The notes: generated by a model not told the origin, from the letters alone. DNA of 64,000 nucleotides from Aeromonas sp. FDAARGOS 1405 (GCF_019048265.1 NZ_CP077311.1:2303001-2367000); one strand, 5' to 3'. Numbered from the stretch's first letter, positions 8,309-18,520 are shown. A program made the numbers and translations.

Positions 8309-10756
8309 ATGATGCAGTGGCGATTGGGATGGCGGCTGCTTCGCCGGGAAGGTTTCAGCGGCGAGCTGCGCTGGTTTGTGCTGGCGCTGGCCCTGAGCGT
8401 GGCGTGCGTCTTGAGTGTGGCGCTGGTCGCGGATCGGCTCGATGCCGGGCTCAAGGCGTCGGGCCGCGACTTTATCGGGGCGGATCGGGTGTTGCGCACT
8501 GCCGCCGCCCTGCCGGATGGCTGGCTGACTCGGGCGAAACAGGATGGTCTGATGGTGCAGACCACCGTCAGCTTCAACAGCATGCTGTTTCACGGTGATG
8601 TGTTGCAGCTCGCCTCCATTCGGGCGGTGCCCGACGGTTTCCCCTTTTACGGCAAGCTGGAGCTGGAACCGGCCCGTGCCCCGGCCCCCGGCGAGATCTG
8701 GCTCTCCGCCCGGGTGATGCAGCTGCTTAAGGCCAAAACGGGGGATGAGCTGGAGGTGGGCAATACGGTGCTCAAGGTGGCAGGCCTGCTTGGTGAGGAG
8801 CCGGATCAGGGCTTCGGCCCCTTCCTGCTGGCGCCGCGGGCGCTGATCCACAGTGCCGATATCGAGGCGACCGGTGCCCTGCTACCCGGCAGCCGCCAGC
8901 AGTGGCGCTATCTGTTCAAGGGGCCGCGGGAATCGCTGGCCCGTTACGAGCAATGGTTGTTGCCACAATTGCAGGCCGGACAGAAGTGGATCAAACCGGA
9001 TGACAGCGAATCCCAAGTGGGCCGCTCGCTGGCCAATGCCGAGCGTTTCTTCCGGCTTGCTTCCCTAAGCGGGGTATTGCTGGGGGCGTTGGCGATGGGG
9101 ATCGCGGTGCGCCACTTTGCCGAGCGCCAGACCAATATGGTGGCGCTGCTCAAAACCCTGGGGGCATCCCGTCGCTCGCTCTGGCAACTGATGGGAACCC
9201 TGCTGCTGTCGTTGACGCTGATCGGCGCGTTGCTGGGTCTGGTCGCGGGTACGGCCATGCAGTGGATCACCTTGCAACTGCTGGGGGACCTGCTGCCGCC
9301 GGATCTGCCGCCTCCCTCTTGGCGCCCCTTTGCACTGGGAGTAGCGGTGGCGCTCTTTATCACCCTGCTGCTCGCTTTTGTGCCCTTCTTGCGGCTGCTG
9401 AAAGTGCCGCCGCTGCGGGTATTGCGTCGGGAGCTGGAGGCGGGCATTCCCCCCTGGCTGGCCCTGCCGGTCGGGTTGCTCGGGCTGTTTGCGCTGGTTT
9501 GGGGCTTTACCGCCGATGTGCGGCTGGCGCTGGGTCTGGTGGGTGGCATGGGCTTGCTGATGGGGCTGCTGGCCCTGCTGGCGGCGCTGATGTTGCGGCT
9601 GGGAGCAAACGTGAACGGGCCTCATGCCTTGCGGTTGGCGCTGGCCCACCTGTCGCGCGAGCGCAGCAGCGGCCTGTTCCAGCTGGCGGGCTTTGCGCTG
9701 GCATTGATGCTGTTTGGCTTGCTCTGGGCGGCAAGGGTCGATCTGCTGGATGAGTTTTCGGCTCGTCTTCCCGTCGATGCACCCAACCGTTTTCTGGTCA
9801 ATGTGGCCGAGAATGAGCGGGAGGGGATCCTGAGCGAGCTGGCGGCAGCCGGGGCCACCACCTCCGACTTCTACCCCATGGTGCGTGGCAGGCTGACCCA
9901 TATCGCCGGTGAGGCGGTGGGCGAGGGGGCCAGCAGTGGCCGCGAGGGGGTCGATCGGGAGCTCAACTTCACTACCACCGCCACCCTGCCAATCGACAAC
10001 AAGCTAGTGGCCGGGAAATGGCTCGCCGGGCCCGGCGAGGTGTCGGTGGATAGCGAGTTGGCCAAGCGGCTCGATATCAAGCTGGGGGACATGCTCGCCT
10101 TTACCATCGAGGGTCGCAGTTTCGGCGCCAGGGTTACCAGTCTGCGCAGCATCAAGTGGGACAATATGCGCCCCAACTTCTACATGATCTTCTCCGGGGA
10201 TCTGCTGGCACCCTTCTCCCGCACCTGGCTTGGCAGCTACCGGTTGCCCGAGGCTGGGCGTACTGCCGAGGTGGAGCTTATTCGCCGCCACCCCACGGTG
10301 AGCCTTATCGATGTGGATGACCTGATTGCGCGGCTTACGCAGGTATCTGAGCAGGTGAGCCGGGCACTGGCGTTGATGCTGGGGTTGGTGACGGTGGCGG
10401 CTCTGCTGGTGCTGCTGACCCAGACACAGGCCAGCATGGCTCAGCGTCGGCGCGAGCTGTTGCTGATGCGCACTCTGGGTGCCAGCAGCGATCTGCTCAG
10501 GAAGATGCTGCGCTGGGAGCTGGTGGCCAGTGGTGCGCTGGCGGGGCTCTGTGCCGCCATGGTGGTGGAGCTCTGCTCCTTTGGCCTGCAGTGGTGGTGG
10601 TTCGAGGGGCAGTGGCAGTTCCACTGGGCCATCTGGCTTGGTCTGCCGACGCTGGGGGCGCTGCTGGTGACGCTGGCGGGGCAGGGAATGCAGCGCCAGC
10701 TGCTGGCTGGCACCCTGAGCGATCGGCTGCGGGGTCTGGGTCAGGGATTGTTGTAA
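8309..10756 (+). CDS. ybbP: ABC transporter permease YbbP (FtsX/MacB-like)
   Basis: An 815-residue membrane protein with an N-terminal helix, a large periplasmic region and two FtsX-type four-helix units. The first is around residues 255-370 (LSGVLLGALAMGIAVRHFAE ... LLAFVPFLRLLKVPPLRVLR), with additional helices at 390-430 and 450-475. The second follows periplasmic residues ~480-680 and runs to the C-terminus (QTQASMAQRRRELLLMRTLG). The double FtsX layout and the gene order tesA/ybbA-ybbP identify it. It likely acts with YbbA on an envelope substrate; the substrate is not known. A GC-rich inverted repeat without a T-run follows. Confidence 0.93.
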   Translation: MMQWRLGWRLLRREGFSGELRWFVLALALSVACVLSVALVADRLDAGLKASGRDFIGADRVLRTAAALPDGWLTRAKQDGLMVQTTVSFNSMLFHGDVLQLASIRAVPDGFPFYGKLELEPARAPAPGEIWLSARVMQLLKAKTGDELEVGNTVLKVAGLLGEEPDQGFGPFLLAPRALIHSADIEATGALLPGSRQQWRYLFKGPRESLARYEQWLLPQLQAGQKWIKPDDSESQVGRSLANAERFFRLASLSGVLLGALAMGIAVRHFAERQTNMVALLKTLGASRRSLWQLMGTLLLSLTLIGALLGLVAGTAMQWITLQLLGDLLPPDLPPPSWRPFALGVAVALFITLLLAFVPFLRLLKVPPLRVLRRELEAGIPPWLALPVGLLGLFALVWGFTADVRLALGLVGGMGLLMGLLALLAALMLRLGANVNGPHALRLALAHLSRERSSGLFQLAGFALALMLFGLLWAARVDLLDEFSARLPVDAPNRFLVNVAENEREGILSELAAAGATTSDFYPMVRGRLTHIAGEAVGEGASSGREGVDRELNFTTTATLPIDNKLVAGKWLAGPGEVSVDSELAKRLDIKLGDMLAFTIEGRSFGARVTSLRSIKWDNMRPNFYMIFSGDLLAPFSRTWLGSYRLPEAGRTAEVELIRRHPTVSLIDVDDLIARLTQVSEQVSRALALMLGLVTVAALLVLLTQTQASMAQRRRELLLMRTLGASSDLLRKMLRWELVASGALAGLCAAMVVELCSFGLQWWWFEGQWQFHWAIWLGLPTLGALLVTLAGQGMQRQLLAGTLSDRLRGLGQGLL

Positions 10757-10797
10757 TCCCGCCAGCGTGAGCCGATGCACACAAGGTGCAAACAATA

Positions 10798-10832
10798 AGC
10801 AAGCAGCCCGGCCATTGGTCGGGCTGCTTGCT
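10798..10832. repeat. Inverted repeat between ybbP and yfcH (possible terminator)
   Basis: AGCAAGCAGCCCG/CGGGCTGCTTGCT forms a 13-bp stem with a 9-base loop between convergent genes. No clear U-tract on either side, so termination is uncertain. Confidence 0.55.
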
Positions 10833-10873
10833 ATGCGAGGTATTGATGAACAGGATCAGAGAGCTGGCATCGG

Positions 10874-11779
10874 TTAACGGGGCTCGCGCAGCAGATTGGC
10901 GAGGGCACTAGGCAGTTCGGGATAGCTGAAGTGAAAACCGGCCTGTTGCAGCCGGGCTGGTAGCACTTTTTGCCCGGTCAGCAGCAGGTCTGCCGCTTCG
11001 CCCATGGCCAGTCGCAACAGGGGGGCGGGAACGAAGAAGAGGTGCGGTCGGAGCAGGGTAGCGGCCAGCGTCTCGCTGAACTCCCGATTGCTGACCGGAT
11101 GGGGCGCCGTTCCGTTGAAGATGCCGCCGCACTCTTCGTGCTCCAGCAAGAACAGCATGGCGCGTACCAGATCCTGCACATGGATCCAGCTCATTATCTG
11201 TTTGCCCGAGCCCATGGGGCCGCCGAGGCCGAGTCGGTAGGGGGGGAGCATTTTGGGTAGCGCACCTCCCTCCATGCCGAGTACCAGTCCGATTCGTACG
11301 ATACAGACTCGGGTCTGGCTGCTCTGGGCCTCCTGCGCCAGGGTTTCCCATTGCTGGCAGAGCTGGTGGGTAAACTCGTCGTGGGGAGAGCTGCACTGCT
11401 CGTCGAGGGTTTCGGTACCCTGTTTGCCATACCAGCCGATGGCGGAGGCGTTGATCAGCACCTTGGGCGGTGTGCTGGAGAGTTTGATGAGATCCACCAG
11501 CTGCTCGGTCAGCAGCCAGCGGCTATCGCAGAGCAGTTGTTTGCGCGACTCGCTCCAGCGCCCGGCGGCAATGGGTTCACCCGCCAGATTGATCACGGCG
11601 TCCACGTCATTGAGGTCATCGAGTCGGTCTAGGTTATCCAATACCTTGATATCGTGACCCAGCAGGGAGTATGCGCGGCTCCCCTGCCTGCTCAATACCA
11701 CGACCTCGTGATTGACCTTGAGATGGGCAACCAGCTTGCGGCCGATAAAGCCTGTTCCGCCGGTAATCAGAATTTTCAT
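10874..11779 (-). CDS. yfcH: TIGR01777-type NAD(P)-dependent epimerase/oxidoreductase YfcH
   Basis: A 301-residue extended short-chain dehydrogenase-like protein. The N-terminal Rossmann motif is MKILITGGTGFIGRKL, with NLAGEPIAAGRWS and the conserved NASAIGWYG stretch that replaces the usual Tyr-x3-Lys region in this subfamily. The C-terminal DUF1731-like part ends TGQKVLPARLQQAGFHFSYP. E. coli YfcH is the closest remembered homologue and its substrate is unknown. The ATG at 11779 begins directly at the Rossmann strand and has GGAG upstream; the longer upstream reading has no homology. Confidence 0.9.
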   Translation of the reverse strand: MKILITGGTGFIGRKLVAHLKVNHEVVVLSRQGSRAYSLLGHDIKVLDNLDRLDDLNDVDAVINLAGEPIAAGRWSESRKQLLCDSRWLLTEQLVDLIKLSSTPPKVLINASAIGWYGKQGTETLDEQCSSPHDEFTHQLCQQWETLAQEAQSSQTRVCIVRIGLVLGMEGGALPKMLPPYRLGLGGPMGSGKQIMSWIHVQDLVRAMLFLLEHEECGGIFNGTAPHPVSNREFSETLAATLLRPHLFFVPAPLLRLAMGEAADLLLTGQKVLPARLQQAGFHFSYPELPSALANLLREPR

Positions 11780-12025
11780 GCTGCACACTCCTGCTCCCTT
11801 TTGCTCTACTCTAATTGGCTGATTCTGGATCAACAAGCAGGGTCGCAGAGTATGTGATGAGCAACTCAACTGTGTTAACTGTGCCGCTGATTTGCCGCCA
11901 GGTGTGGAATAATAGCGTTAACTGATTGATTTCTGTCGGGTGGTTATTTTGCTCCATCGAAGTCATTGCGATCCTTGTCGCCTTCCATCCGGGCTGTCCC
12001 CCGACTTGCACAATAAAGAGGCCGC

Positions 12026-13555
12026 ATGCCATTTCGTCGATTGAAACTTCGTCAGCTCTACAAGCGGCTTCTGGTGTCGCTGTTGATTGGGGTGGGGATC
12101 CTGCTGCTGGGGGGGGCTGCCATCATCTGGCAAACTGTTTCGGAGATAGAGCGGGATGCGGAGTCTCGTTTGCAGCGGGCTATGGAGATGTTCGACAGGA
12201 CCTTCAATCATGCTCGGCAAGCAGCCATCAATTTGGAGGGGATGCTGGGTCACCCCTGCCAGGAGGCGGCACAGCGGTTGCGCGAGCAGGTGACTACGGT
12301 ACCCGATGTGCGTTCCGCCAATCTGGCTATTGGTAGCCACATCTACTGCACCTCGCTCTATGGTGACTACGATGGTCTCTTCAATCCGGACATCTATGTG
12401 GAAGGCAGGCTACAACTGCTACCGGGTAATGAGGTCACACCGGATCGCCCCTTGATCGTGCTGCGTCACCAGACAGACAAGGGGAGTGTATTGATCGTGG
12501 TAGATGGGTACTACCTGCGCAATACCCTGGATATCTCCAGCAAGAATTCACGGATTGCCCTGGTGGTGGGAAATACGGCGCTGTTTGGTTCGGGCCAGAT
12601 GGGGCCCGCCCCTTCTGCTACGGAAGAGGGGTATCTATCCTATCGGTCAGCCAGTTTCCCTTACCAGGTAGCCACTCAGGTCACTAACCATGATTATCTG
12701 ATCCACGCTTGGCGCCACTCCGCAGGCAGTATCGTGCTCTATCCTCTGCTGGCCTTGTTGGTCGGGATCGGTTCCTTCAGGCTGATGGGGCGTAGCCGCT
12801 CACCATCAGAGGAGCTCAAGCGGGCGTTGATCGAGGAGGAGTTTATCCCCTACCTGCAGCCGGTGGTTTCCGGTGAGGATGAGCGATGGCATGGCTGTGA
12901 GGTGCTGATGCGCTGGCAACATCCCAAGCAGGGGATGATCTCGCCGGATCGCTTTATTCCGCTGGCGGAAGATAGCGGGTTGATCGTGCCCATGACCAGC
13001 CTGCTGATGACTCAGGTGCGCGACTATTTCTCCCCTGATGCCCGCAAGTTGCCAGCCGGATTTCATTTCGGTTTCAACATTTGTGCCAGTCACTGCAAGG
13101 ATTTGAGCTTGGTGACCGACTGCAGGGATTTTATCAACGCCTTCAAGGATAACCCCGTCAAGTTGGTGCTGGAGCTGACCGAACGGGAGCTGATTGTTGC
13201 GGACGAGACGACCGACAAGCTGTTTGCTGAATTGCGTCAGTTGGGAGTCATGATCGCCATCGATGACTTTGGTACCGGCCACTCCAGCCTGACTTATCTG
13301 CAGCAGTTCCAGGTAGATGCGCTCAAGATCGATCAGAGCTTTGTCGGAATGATCGGGTCTGATGCCCTTTCCAGCCATATCGTCGAGAATGTGATCGATC
13401 TTGCAACCCGGCTGGGTTTGAAGCTGGTTGCGGAAGGGGTGGAGACTGAGGTGCAGTCGGACTACCTGCGGACTCGCCATGTTGATTATTTGCAAGGGTA
13501 TCTCTATGGCCGTCCCATCCCGATGAAGCAGTTTTGCAAGACCCTGTTTGGCTGA
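12026..13555 (+). CDS. CSS-motif EAL-domain cyclic-di-GMP phosphodiesterase
   Basis: A 509-residue inner-membrane protein. Helix 1 (about 12-36) is followed by a periplasmic CSS domain with conserved cysteines in HPCQEA and the CTS of HIYCTSLYG, then helix 2 (about 235-252) and a cytoplasmic EAL domain. The signature positions are EVLMRWQHP in place of EALLRW, ELTEREL, DDFGTGHSSLTYL, ALKIDQSF and AEGVET, so metal and c-di-GMP ligands look intact and activity is likely. In E. coli, CSS-EAL enzymes are redox-tuned through the periplasmic cysteines (DsbA/DsbB); the same is inferred here. A strong terminator follows. Confidence 0.9.
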   Translation: MPFRRLKLRQLYKRLLVSLLIGVGILLLGGAAIIWQTVSEIERDAESRLQRAMEMFDRTFNHARQAAINLEGMLGHPCQEAAQRLREQVTTVPDVRSANLAIGSHIYCTSLYGDYDGLFNPDIYVEGRLQLLPGNEVTPDRPLIVLRHQTDKGSVLIVVDGYYLRNTLDISSKNSRIALVVGNTALFGSGQMGPAPSATEEGYLSYRSASFPYQVATQVTNHDYLIHAWRHSAGSIVLYPLLALLVGIGSFRLMGRSRSPSEELKRALIEEEFIPYLQPVVSGEDERWHGCEVLMRWQHPKQGMISPDRFIPLAEDSGLIVPMTSLLMTQVRDYFSPDARKLPAGFHFGFNICASHCKDLSLVTDCRDFINAFKDNPVKLVLELTERELIVADETTDKLFAELRQLGVMIAIDDFGTGHSSLTYLQQFQVDALKIDQSFVGMIGSDALSSHIVENVIDLATRLGLKLVAEGVETEVQSDYLRTRHVDYLQGYLYGRPIPMKQFCKTLFG

Positions 13556-13574
13556 TGGGTTGCGTTGAGGACAT

Positions 13575-13604
13575 AAAAAAACCAGCGATGCTCGCTGGTT
13601 TTTT
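13575..13604. terminator. Bidirectional Rho-independent terminator
   Basis: AACCAGCGA/TCGCTGGTT stem flanked by A6 and T6 runs, between the convergent EAL and aminotransferase genes. Confidence 0.93.
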
Positions 13605-13628
13605 GTTGATACGGTTTGGCTTGGGCGA

Positions 13629-14810
13629 TCAGAGCATGCGCTGGAGGGCGCGGGCCAAGCGTTTGACCCCCTCCTCGATGGTCGCTTCATCGACGCAGGA
13701 GAAGCTCAGACGCAAGGTGTTCTTGATCTCTGGGCGCACGTAGAAGGGGGCGCCGGGTACGAAGGCCACCTTCTCCTTGATCGCCTCGTCAAACAGCGCC
13801 ATGGCACTGATGTGGTCAGGCAGGGTCAGCCAGAGGAACATGCCCCCTTCGGGTCTGGTGTAGCTGACGCCGGGCGGGCAGTGACGGGCAAGCGCGGCTT
13901 CCATGGCGGCACGCTGGCGACCATAGATCTCCTTGATCTTCTCCAGATGGGCATCCAGTGAATAGTCGGTCAGGAAGCGGTGCAGCACCTGCTGGCTGAA
14001 GGCGTTGCTGTGCAGGTCGGTGGCCTGTTTGGCGATAGTCACCTTCTTGCGCAGCCACTCCGGCACCAGCATCCAGCCCAGACGGAAGGCGGGCACCACG
14101 GTTTTCGAGAAGGAGCCGAGCAGCACGGTATTGTTTGGCGCCAGCTTGGCAATCGGGGGCAGATGTTCCCCTTCGAAACGCAGCTCGCCGTAGGGGTCAT
14201 CTTCCACCATCAACAGCTCGTGGTTGACCAGTCGTTCGGCTAGCGCCTCGCGATTGGCACGGCTGTAGGAGACGCCGCTCGGGTTCTGGAAATTGGGCAC
14301 GCCGTAGAGCAGCTTGGCATTTGAGCCGTTTGCCAGCAACGCATCCAGCGCCGCCAGATCCAGTCCAGCTTCGCCGAGGGTAATTGGCTTGAAGGTGGGT
14401 TGGTAGACAGAGAAGGCCTGGATGGCGCCAAGGTAACCTGGCTCTTCAATAATGAGATCCTGTCCCTCGTCGATCAGTACCTTGCCCAGCAGATCCAGCG
14501 CCTGCTGGGAGCCGCTGGTAATGAGGATGTTGTCCGGATTGACCTGCATGCCGTGGCGGGCCAGATAGCGGTCGGCAATATACTGGCGCAGTGGAGCGAA
14601 GCCCTCTGTCGCCGCATATTGCAGGGCGGCAGCCCCTTGCTCGCGCAGTACATCCTGACAGGCCTGATCGATCGCCTTGACCGGAAACAGATGCGGGTTG
14701 GGCAGGCCACCGGCGAAGGAGATGATCTCCGGATTGGCGGCAACTTTGAGGATTTCACGGATAAAGGAAGGTTCGACTTTCTCGAAGCGCTGGGCAAAAA
14801 ACGGCTGCAT
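13629..14810 (-). CDS. PLP-dependent fold-type I aminotransferase (2-aminoadipate aminotransferase/MocR-catalytic-like)
   Basis: A 393-residue cytosolic aminotransferase of the class I/II group that resembles LysN and the catalytic half of MocR regulators. Visible signatures are SFAGGLPNPHLFPV at the N-terminus, ITSGSQQALDLLGK (PLP phosphate cradle), VPNFQNPSG, VEDDPYGELRF and the PLP lysine in LLGSFSKTVVPAFRLGWM; the C-terminus has RLSFSCVDEATIEEGV. There is no N-terminal wHTH domain, so it is an enzyme, not a MocR regulator. The ATG at 14810 is preferred over one six codons upstream because only it has AGAGA in front. Amino-acid specificity cannot be assigned. Confidence 0.88.
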   Translation of the reverse strand: MQPFFAQRFEKVEPSFIREILKVAANPEIISFAGGLPNPHLFPVKAIDQACQDVLREQGAAALQYAATEGFAPLRQYIADRYLARHGMQVNPDNILITSGSQQALDLLGKVLIDEGQDLIIEEPGYLGAIQAFSVYQPTFKPITLGEAGLDLAALDALLANGSNAKLLYGVPNFQNPSGVSYSRANREALAERLVNHELLMVEDDPYGELRFEGEHLPPIAKLAPNNTVLLGSFSKTVVPAFRLGWMLVPEWLRKKVTIAKQATDLHSNAFSQQVLHRFLTDYSLDAHLEKIKEIYGRQRAAMEAALARHCPPGVSYTRPEGGMFLWLTLPDHISAMALFDEAIKEKVAFVPGAPFYVRPEIKNTLRLSFSCVDEATIEEGVKRLARALQRML

Positions 14811-14912
14811 AGACAATTCTCTCGGCATGTGGGCGGTCGCTCCATTCGACCGCCAGGTTATCCGTTTGTATCAGATTTCAGAAATGAGGCAATGATTGTC
14901 ACAAAAATCGCC

Positions 14913-14939
14913 CAAAAAGGGCAGGTTTGGCACCTGCCC
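14913..14939 (-). terminator. Rho-independent terminator of the M28 peptidase gene
   Basis: On the minus strand GGGCAGGT/ACCTGCCC with a five-base loop is followed by TTTTT. Confidence 0.8.
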
Positions 14940-15011
14940 GAATTTTACCTGTCTGTGTGGCGACAATGCATTGAGTTGGGGCGATCTTGTTTTGTTGAAA
15001 AGCAACTGACC

Positions 15012-16079
15012 TTACAAACCCGGTTCCTTGAGGAAGCGGATCATCAGGTCGGTGTTGGCGCCAAGTTGGCTTTCTACTCTGCCTGGGAATAGTTCCGCCA
15101 TCTTGTCGAGGCGGTCATACTGGGTGTGCCAGATTTTTCCCCACTGGGTTTCGCTGTCACGATCGCAGGCGCTCTTGGTGGCATCGTCGTAGCAATCCCA
15201 TAGTGCGGGATTGGTACTTTGGGAGTAGCCGTCGTAGCCATCTGCACCGTTGATGGTGAAGTTGGTCGCTTCAACGTAGGCGATCGGCACCCCCAGGCAG
15301 GCAAAGGGGGCGTGATCTGACCAGCTGCCGGTCTCCCCTTCCGGATAACCGCTGTAGCTGGGATGAATGGCAAATGGGGTCGCTGTCTGTTTGGAGAGGG
15401 TGAGGAGGCGATCCCGCACCTTGGGATCGAAGCTGTAGCGGCTCGGATCGGCGCAGTTGTATTCGGCGACGTCCGAGTGGGCTGAGTGGACGTAGACGAT
15501 GTCGCCCCCGGCGATGGTGTCGTAGTTCACCATCGCCAGCAGCTTGGCGACGGCGGTGCTGTCGAGGCTGGCGGCATAGGCTTTGGAACCGTTGAGACCG
15601 TTCTCCTCCGCGCCGAAGAATGCAAAGCGAACCGTGTAGGGCAAGGTTTGTCCTTTAAGCTCCTCCGCCACTGCCAGCAGGGCCGCGACGCCAGCGCCGT
15701 TGTCGGTGGCCCCTTCAGAGCCTTTCTTGTCACCTGTGCTGTCGTAGTGGGCGCCGATCAGGATCACCTTGTCACTCTTACCCTTGAGCTCTGCGATCAG
15801 GTTTTGGGAGTTTTTACTGGCGCCATTTTTGGTGTAGGTGAAGGGCTGGCGTTGCACATCGTAGCCCCAACCGGTCAGATGGTCCTGGATCCAGGCCGCG
15901 GCACGAGTTTCTGCCTCTGTCCCCGTGGGGCGTGCGCCAATCCCTTCTGCGGTTGAACTCAACTGCACCAGATACTCATAGGCTTGCTCGGCGGCGGCAG
16001 GAGCTTGCGAGTCATTTGTTGATGTGTTGCACCCCGCAAGCAAAGCGGTGATGGCAAACGCCAATGCTGTGTATTTCAT
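15012..16079 (-). CDS. M28-family zinc aminopeptidase, lipoprotein
   Basis: A 355-residue exopeptidase. The signal peptide ends in lipobox LLAGC, so it is probably anchored to the envelope. M28 metal ligands are visible in GAHYDSTGDKKGSEGATDNG (His, Asp), FFGAEENGLNGS (Glu/Glu), MVNYDTIAGGD (Asp) and a distal His in SWSDHAPFA. It resembles the Vibrio/Aeromonas leucine aminopeptidase fold but lacks the long secretion propeptide and C-terminal domain. The ATG at 16079 has AAAGGA upstream and starts the signal peptide. Likely role: peptide scavenging at the cell surface or periplasm (inference). Confidence 0.88.
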   Translation of the reverse strand: MKYTALAFAITALLAGCNTSTNDSQAPAAAEQAYEYLVQLSSTAEGIGARPTGTEAETRAAAWIQDHLTGWGYDVQRQPFTYTKNGASKNSQNLIAELKGKSDKVILIGAHYDSTGDKKGSEGATDNGAGVAALLAVAEELKGQTLPYTVRFAFFGAEENGLNGSKAYAASLDSTAVAKLLAMVNYDTIAGGDIVYVHSAHSDVAEYNCADPSRYSFDPKVRDRLLTLSKQTATPFAIHPSYSGYPEGETGSWSDHAPFACLGVPIAYVEATNFTINGADGYDGYSQSTNPALWDCYDDATKSACDRDSETQWGKIWHTQYDRLDKMAELFPGRVESQLGANTDLMIRFLKEPGL

Positions 16080-16353
16080 ACTGCAATCCTTTGTTGTGTA
16101 TGGTTTTATTTGCGCAGGCAGCATGCACTCGACGCGTGACCGATTCTGTGAACGGGTCGGCATTTGTCAACCGTTATAGATGAATTGGTGAGAGATGAGG
16201 GATTTGTTTCGTGAAACACTTGCGCCTTGGGCCTATCTTGGGATAATTCGCTCCCCTGTTTTCGCGGGTCGATGAAATGATGAGCCGCGAGCGGTCCCGC
16301 TCGGGATCGGACACAAGATGTATTACCCGGATTGATGAAATAACGAGACCATT

Positions 16354-17067
16354 ATGCCTGTGACCCAAGATGTATTTAACGAAGACGGCAAGTTCATGCG
16401 CAAGATCCGCAGCTTTGTCCGTCGCGAAGGCCGCCTGACCAAAGGGCAGGAGAAGGCCCTGGAAGAGCTTTGGCCGGTCATGGGCATCGATTTCGAGCCA
16501 AAGCAGCTCGATCTGGTCGCACTGTTTGGCCGTGAAGCACCTGTGGTGCTGGAGATCGGCTTTGGTATGGGCGCCTCTCTGGTGGAGATGGCCAAGAATG
16601 CCCCCGAGAAGAACTTCATCGGCATCGAAGTGCACTCCCCGGGCGTGGGTGCCTGTCTGGGCACCGCTCAGGAAGCGGGCGTCACCAATCTGAAAGTGAT
16701 CTGCCACGATGCGGTGGAAGTGCTGGAGCACATGATCCCGAACGGTTCACTCTCCTGCCTGCAGCTCTTCTTCCCGGATCCCTGGCACAAGAGCCGTCAC
16801 CACAAGCGTCGCATCGTACAGCCTGCATTTGCCCAGGATATTCGTCAGAAGCTGGCCATCGGTGGCGTGTTCCACATGGCGACCGACTGGGAAAACTATG
16901 CCGAGCACATGCTGGAAGTGATGAGTGCCGCCGAGGGTTACGAGAACACCTCCGCCACCGGCAACTGGGTGCCCCGTCCGGACTGGCGTCCGCTGACCAA
17001 ATTTGAACAACGCGGCCACCGTCTGGGCCACGGGGTTTGGGATCTGATTTTCAAGCGTTTCAGCTAA
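16354..17067 (+). CDS. trmB: tRNA (guanine-N7)-methyltransferase
   Basis: A 237-residue class I SAM-dependent methyltransferase that forms m7G46 in tRNA variable loops. Visible parts are [17 protein letters not shown] (SAM loop), [16 protein letters not shown], the catalytic [18 protein letters not shown] signature and the C-terminal [17 protein letters not shown]. Length and all motifs match E. coli TrmB (YggH). yggL follows 48 bp downstream as in E. coli. Confidence 0.97.
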   Translation: MPVTQDVFNEDGKFMRKIRSFVRREGRLTKGQEKALEELWPVMGIDFEPKQLDLVALFGREAPVVLEIGFGMGASLVEMAKNAPEKNFIGIEVHSPGVGACLGTAQEAGVTNLKVICHDAVEVLEHMIPNGSLSCLQLFFPDPWHKSRHHKRRIVQPAFAQDIRQKLAIGGVFHMATDWENYAEHMLEVMSAAEGYENTSATGNWVPRPDWRPLTKFEQRGHRLGHGVWDLIFKRFS

Positions 17068-17115
17068 GCTGGCACGTCAACACACCTAGCGTATCAACTA
17101 ACTTGAGGAGCTATC

Positions 17116-17448
17116 ATGGCCAATCGTAGCCGCCGCCTGCGCAAGAAACTGCGCGTCGATGAATTCCAGGAAATGGGTTTCGACATCAGTTTCAACTTCC
17201 CGGTCGGCACTGCCGAAGAGACCATCGATGCGGTAGTCGATGCGATGATCGATGAGGTTGTTGAACCCCGTAAACTAGCTTTTGCCGGCTCCGGTCACCT
17301 GGCCTGGGAAGGGATGATCTGCACCCAGCAACTGGGCAAGTGTACCGAAGAAGACCGCGCTGCCGTCAAATCCTGGCTGGAAGGCAAGGGGATGGAAGCC
17401 GTGGTCGTTACCGAGCTGTTCGACCTCTGGTACGGTGAACCGGCCTGA
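17116..17448 (+). CDS. yggL: YggL family (DUF469) 50S ribosome-associated protein
   Basis: A 110-residue protein beginning MANRSRRLRKKLRVDEFQEM, with the characteristic basic N-terminus, FNFPVGTAEETIDAVVD and the Gly/Trp-rich GSGHLAWEGMI. It follows trmB as in E. coli, where YggL associates with the large ribosomal subunit (established for the family, exact role unclear). Good ribosome site TTGAGGAG upstream of the ATG and a terminator after the stop. Confidence 0.93.
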   Translation: MANRSRRLRKKLRVDEFQEMGFDISFNFPVGTAEETIDAVVDAMIDEVVEPRKLAFAGSGHLAWEGMICTQQLGKCTEEDRAAVKSWLEGKGMEAVVVTELFDLWYGEPA

Positions 17449-17488
17449 TACAAGGCTGCCGCATCTGGCGCCTTGTTGTGGGTAACTG

Positions 17489-17515
17489 AAAAATCCCGCC
17501 GCTGGCGGGATTTTT
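17489..17515 (+). terminator. Rho-independent terminator after yggL
   Basis: AATCCCGCC/GGCGGGATT stem with a three-base loop followed by a T-run. Confidence 0.9.
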
Positions 17516-17570
17516 GTCAGTGGGGATGGGATCTCCACCGCTGTTTTAGTCATGGAATCGCTTATTGCTT

Positions 17571-18491
17571 ATGGTGTTGTCATCCGAATTACTGGCCAGC
17601 ATCCTTGAAGAGGTGCGCCCGTTGCTGGGACAAGGCAAGGTGGCCGACTACATTCCGGCACTGGCTCAGGTACCGGCCGATCGGCTTGGTATCGCAGTCT
17701 GTACCGTCGAAGGGGAGCTGTTCACCGCCGGTGACGCTTTTGAACCCTTCTCCATCCAGAGTATCTCCAAGGCCCTGAGCCTGACCCTGGCACTCACCCT
17801 CTATCAGGAGGAGGAGATCTGGGCCCGGGTTGGCAAGGAGCCCTCCGGCCAGCCCTTCAACTCGCTGGTGCAGCTCGAGTTCGAGCAGGGGATCCCCCGC
17901 AACCCCTTTATTAATGCCGGGGCGCTGGTGGTGAGCGATCTGCTTGAGACCCGCCTCACTGCGCCCCGTCAGCGTACCCTCGAGCTGGTGCGCCGTCTTT
18001 CCGGCAATCCGGCCATCATGGCGGATCAGGTGGTCGCCCGCTCCGAATATCAGCACTCTGCCCGCAACGCCGCCATCGCCTATCTGATGAAGGCCTATGG
18101 CAACTTCGAAAACGAAGTGGACAAGGTGCTGCAAAGCTACTTCAATGCCTGTGCCATCCGCATGAGCTGCGTCGATCTGGCGCGGGCATTCATCTATCTG
18201 GCCAACCGTGGTGTGCCACTGGGCGAGAGCGTACCGCTGCTGCCAGCCCGCACCACCAAGCAGGTCAACGCCCTGCTCGCCACCTGCGGCCTCTATGACG
18301 AGGCGGGCGATTTTGCCTATCGGGTCGGCATGCCGGGCAAATCGGGGGTCGGCGGCGGTATCATCGCCCTGATCCCGGGCGAGCTCTGCGTCTGTGTCTG
18401 GTCGCCGGAGCTCAACAAAGCCGGCAACTCGCTGGCAGGGACGGCAGCGCTGGAGTTATTGGCCGAGCGTCTGGGTCGCTCCATTTTTTAA
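17571..18491 (+). CDS. glsB: Glutaminase
   Basis: A 306-residue serine-dependent beta-lactamase-fold glutaminase that hydrolyses glutamine to glutamate and ammonia; very close to E. coli GlsB (YneH). Motifs: [16 protein letters not shown] (catalytic Ser-x2-Lys), [38 protein letters not shown] and [11 protein letters not shown]. The ATG at 17571 was chosen because the family N-terminus begins about here; no strong ribosome site is visible and a TTG two codons upstream is possible. The following rhodanese gene starts 29 bp after the stop, so the two may be co-transcribed. Confidence 0.95.
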   Translation: MVLSSELLASILEEVRPLLGQGKVADYIPALAQVPADRLGIAVCTVEGELFTAGDAFEPFSIQSISKALSLTLALTLYQEEEIWARVGKEPSGQPFNSLVQLEFEQGIPRNPFINAGALVVSDLLETRLTAPRQRTLELVRRLSGNPAIMADQVVARSEYQHSARNAAIAYLMKAYGNFENEVDKVLQSYFNACAIRMSCVDLARAFIYLANRGVPLGESVPLLPARTTKQVNALLATCGLYDEAGDFAYRVGMPGKSGVGGGIIALIPGELCVCVWSPELNKAGNSLAGTAALELLAERLGRSIF

Positions 18492-18520
18492 CCTTGTTCA
18501 CTATGAATCGAGACATCACC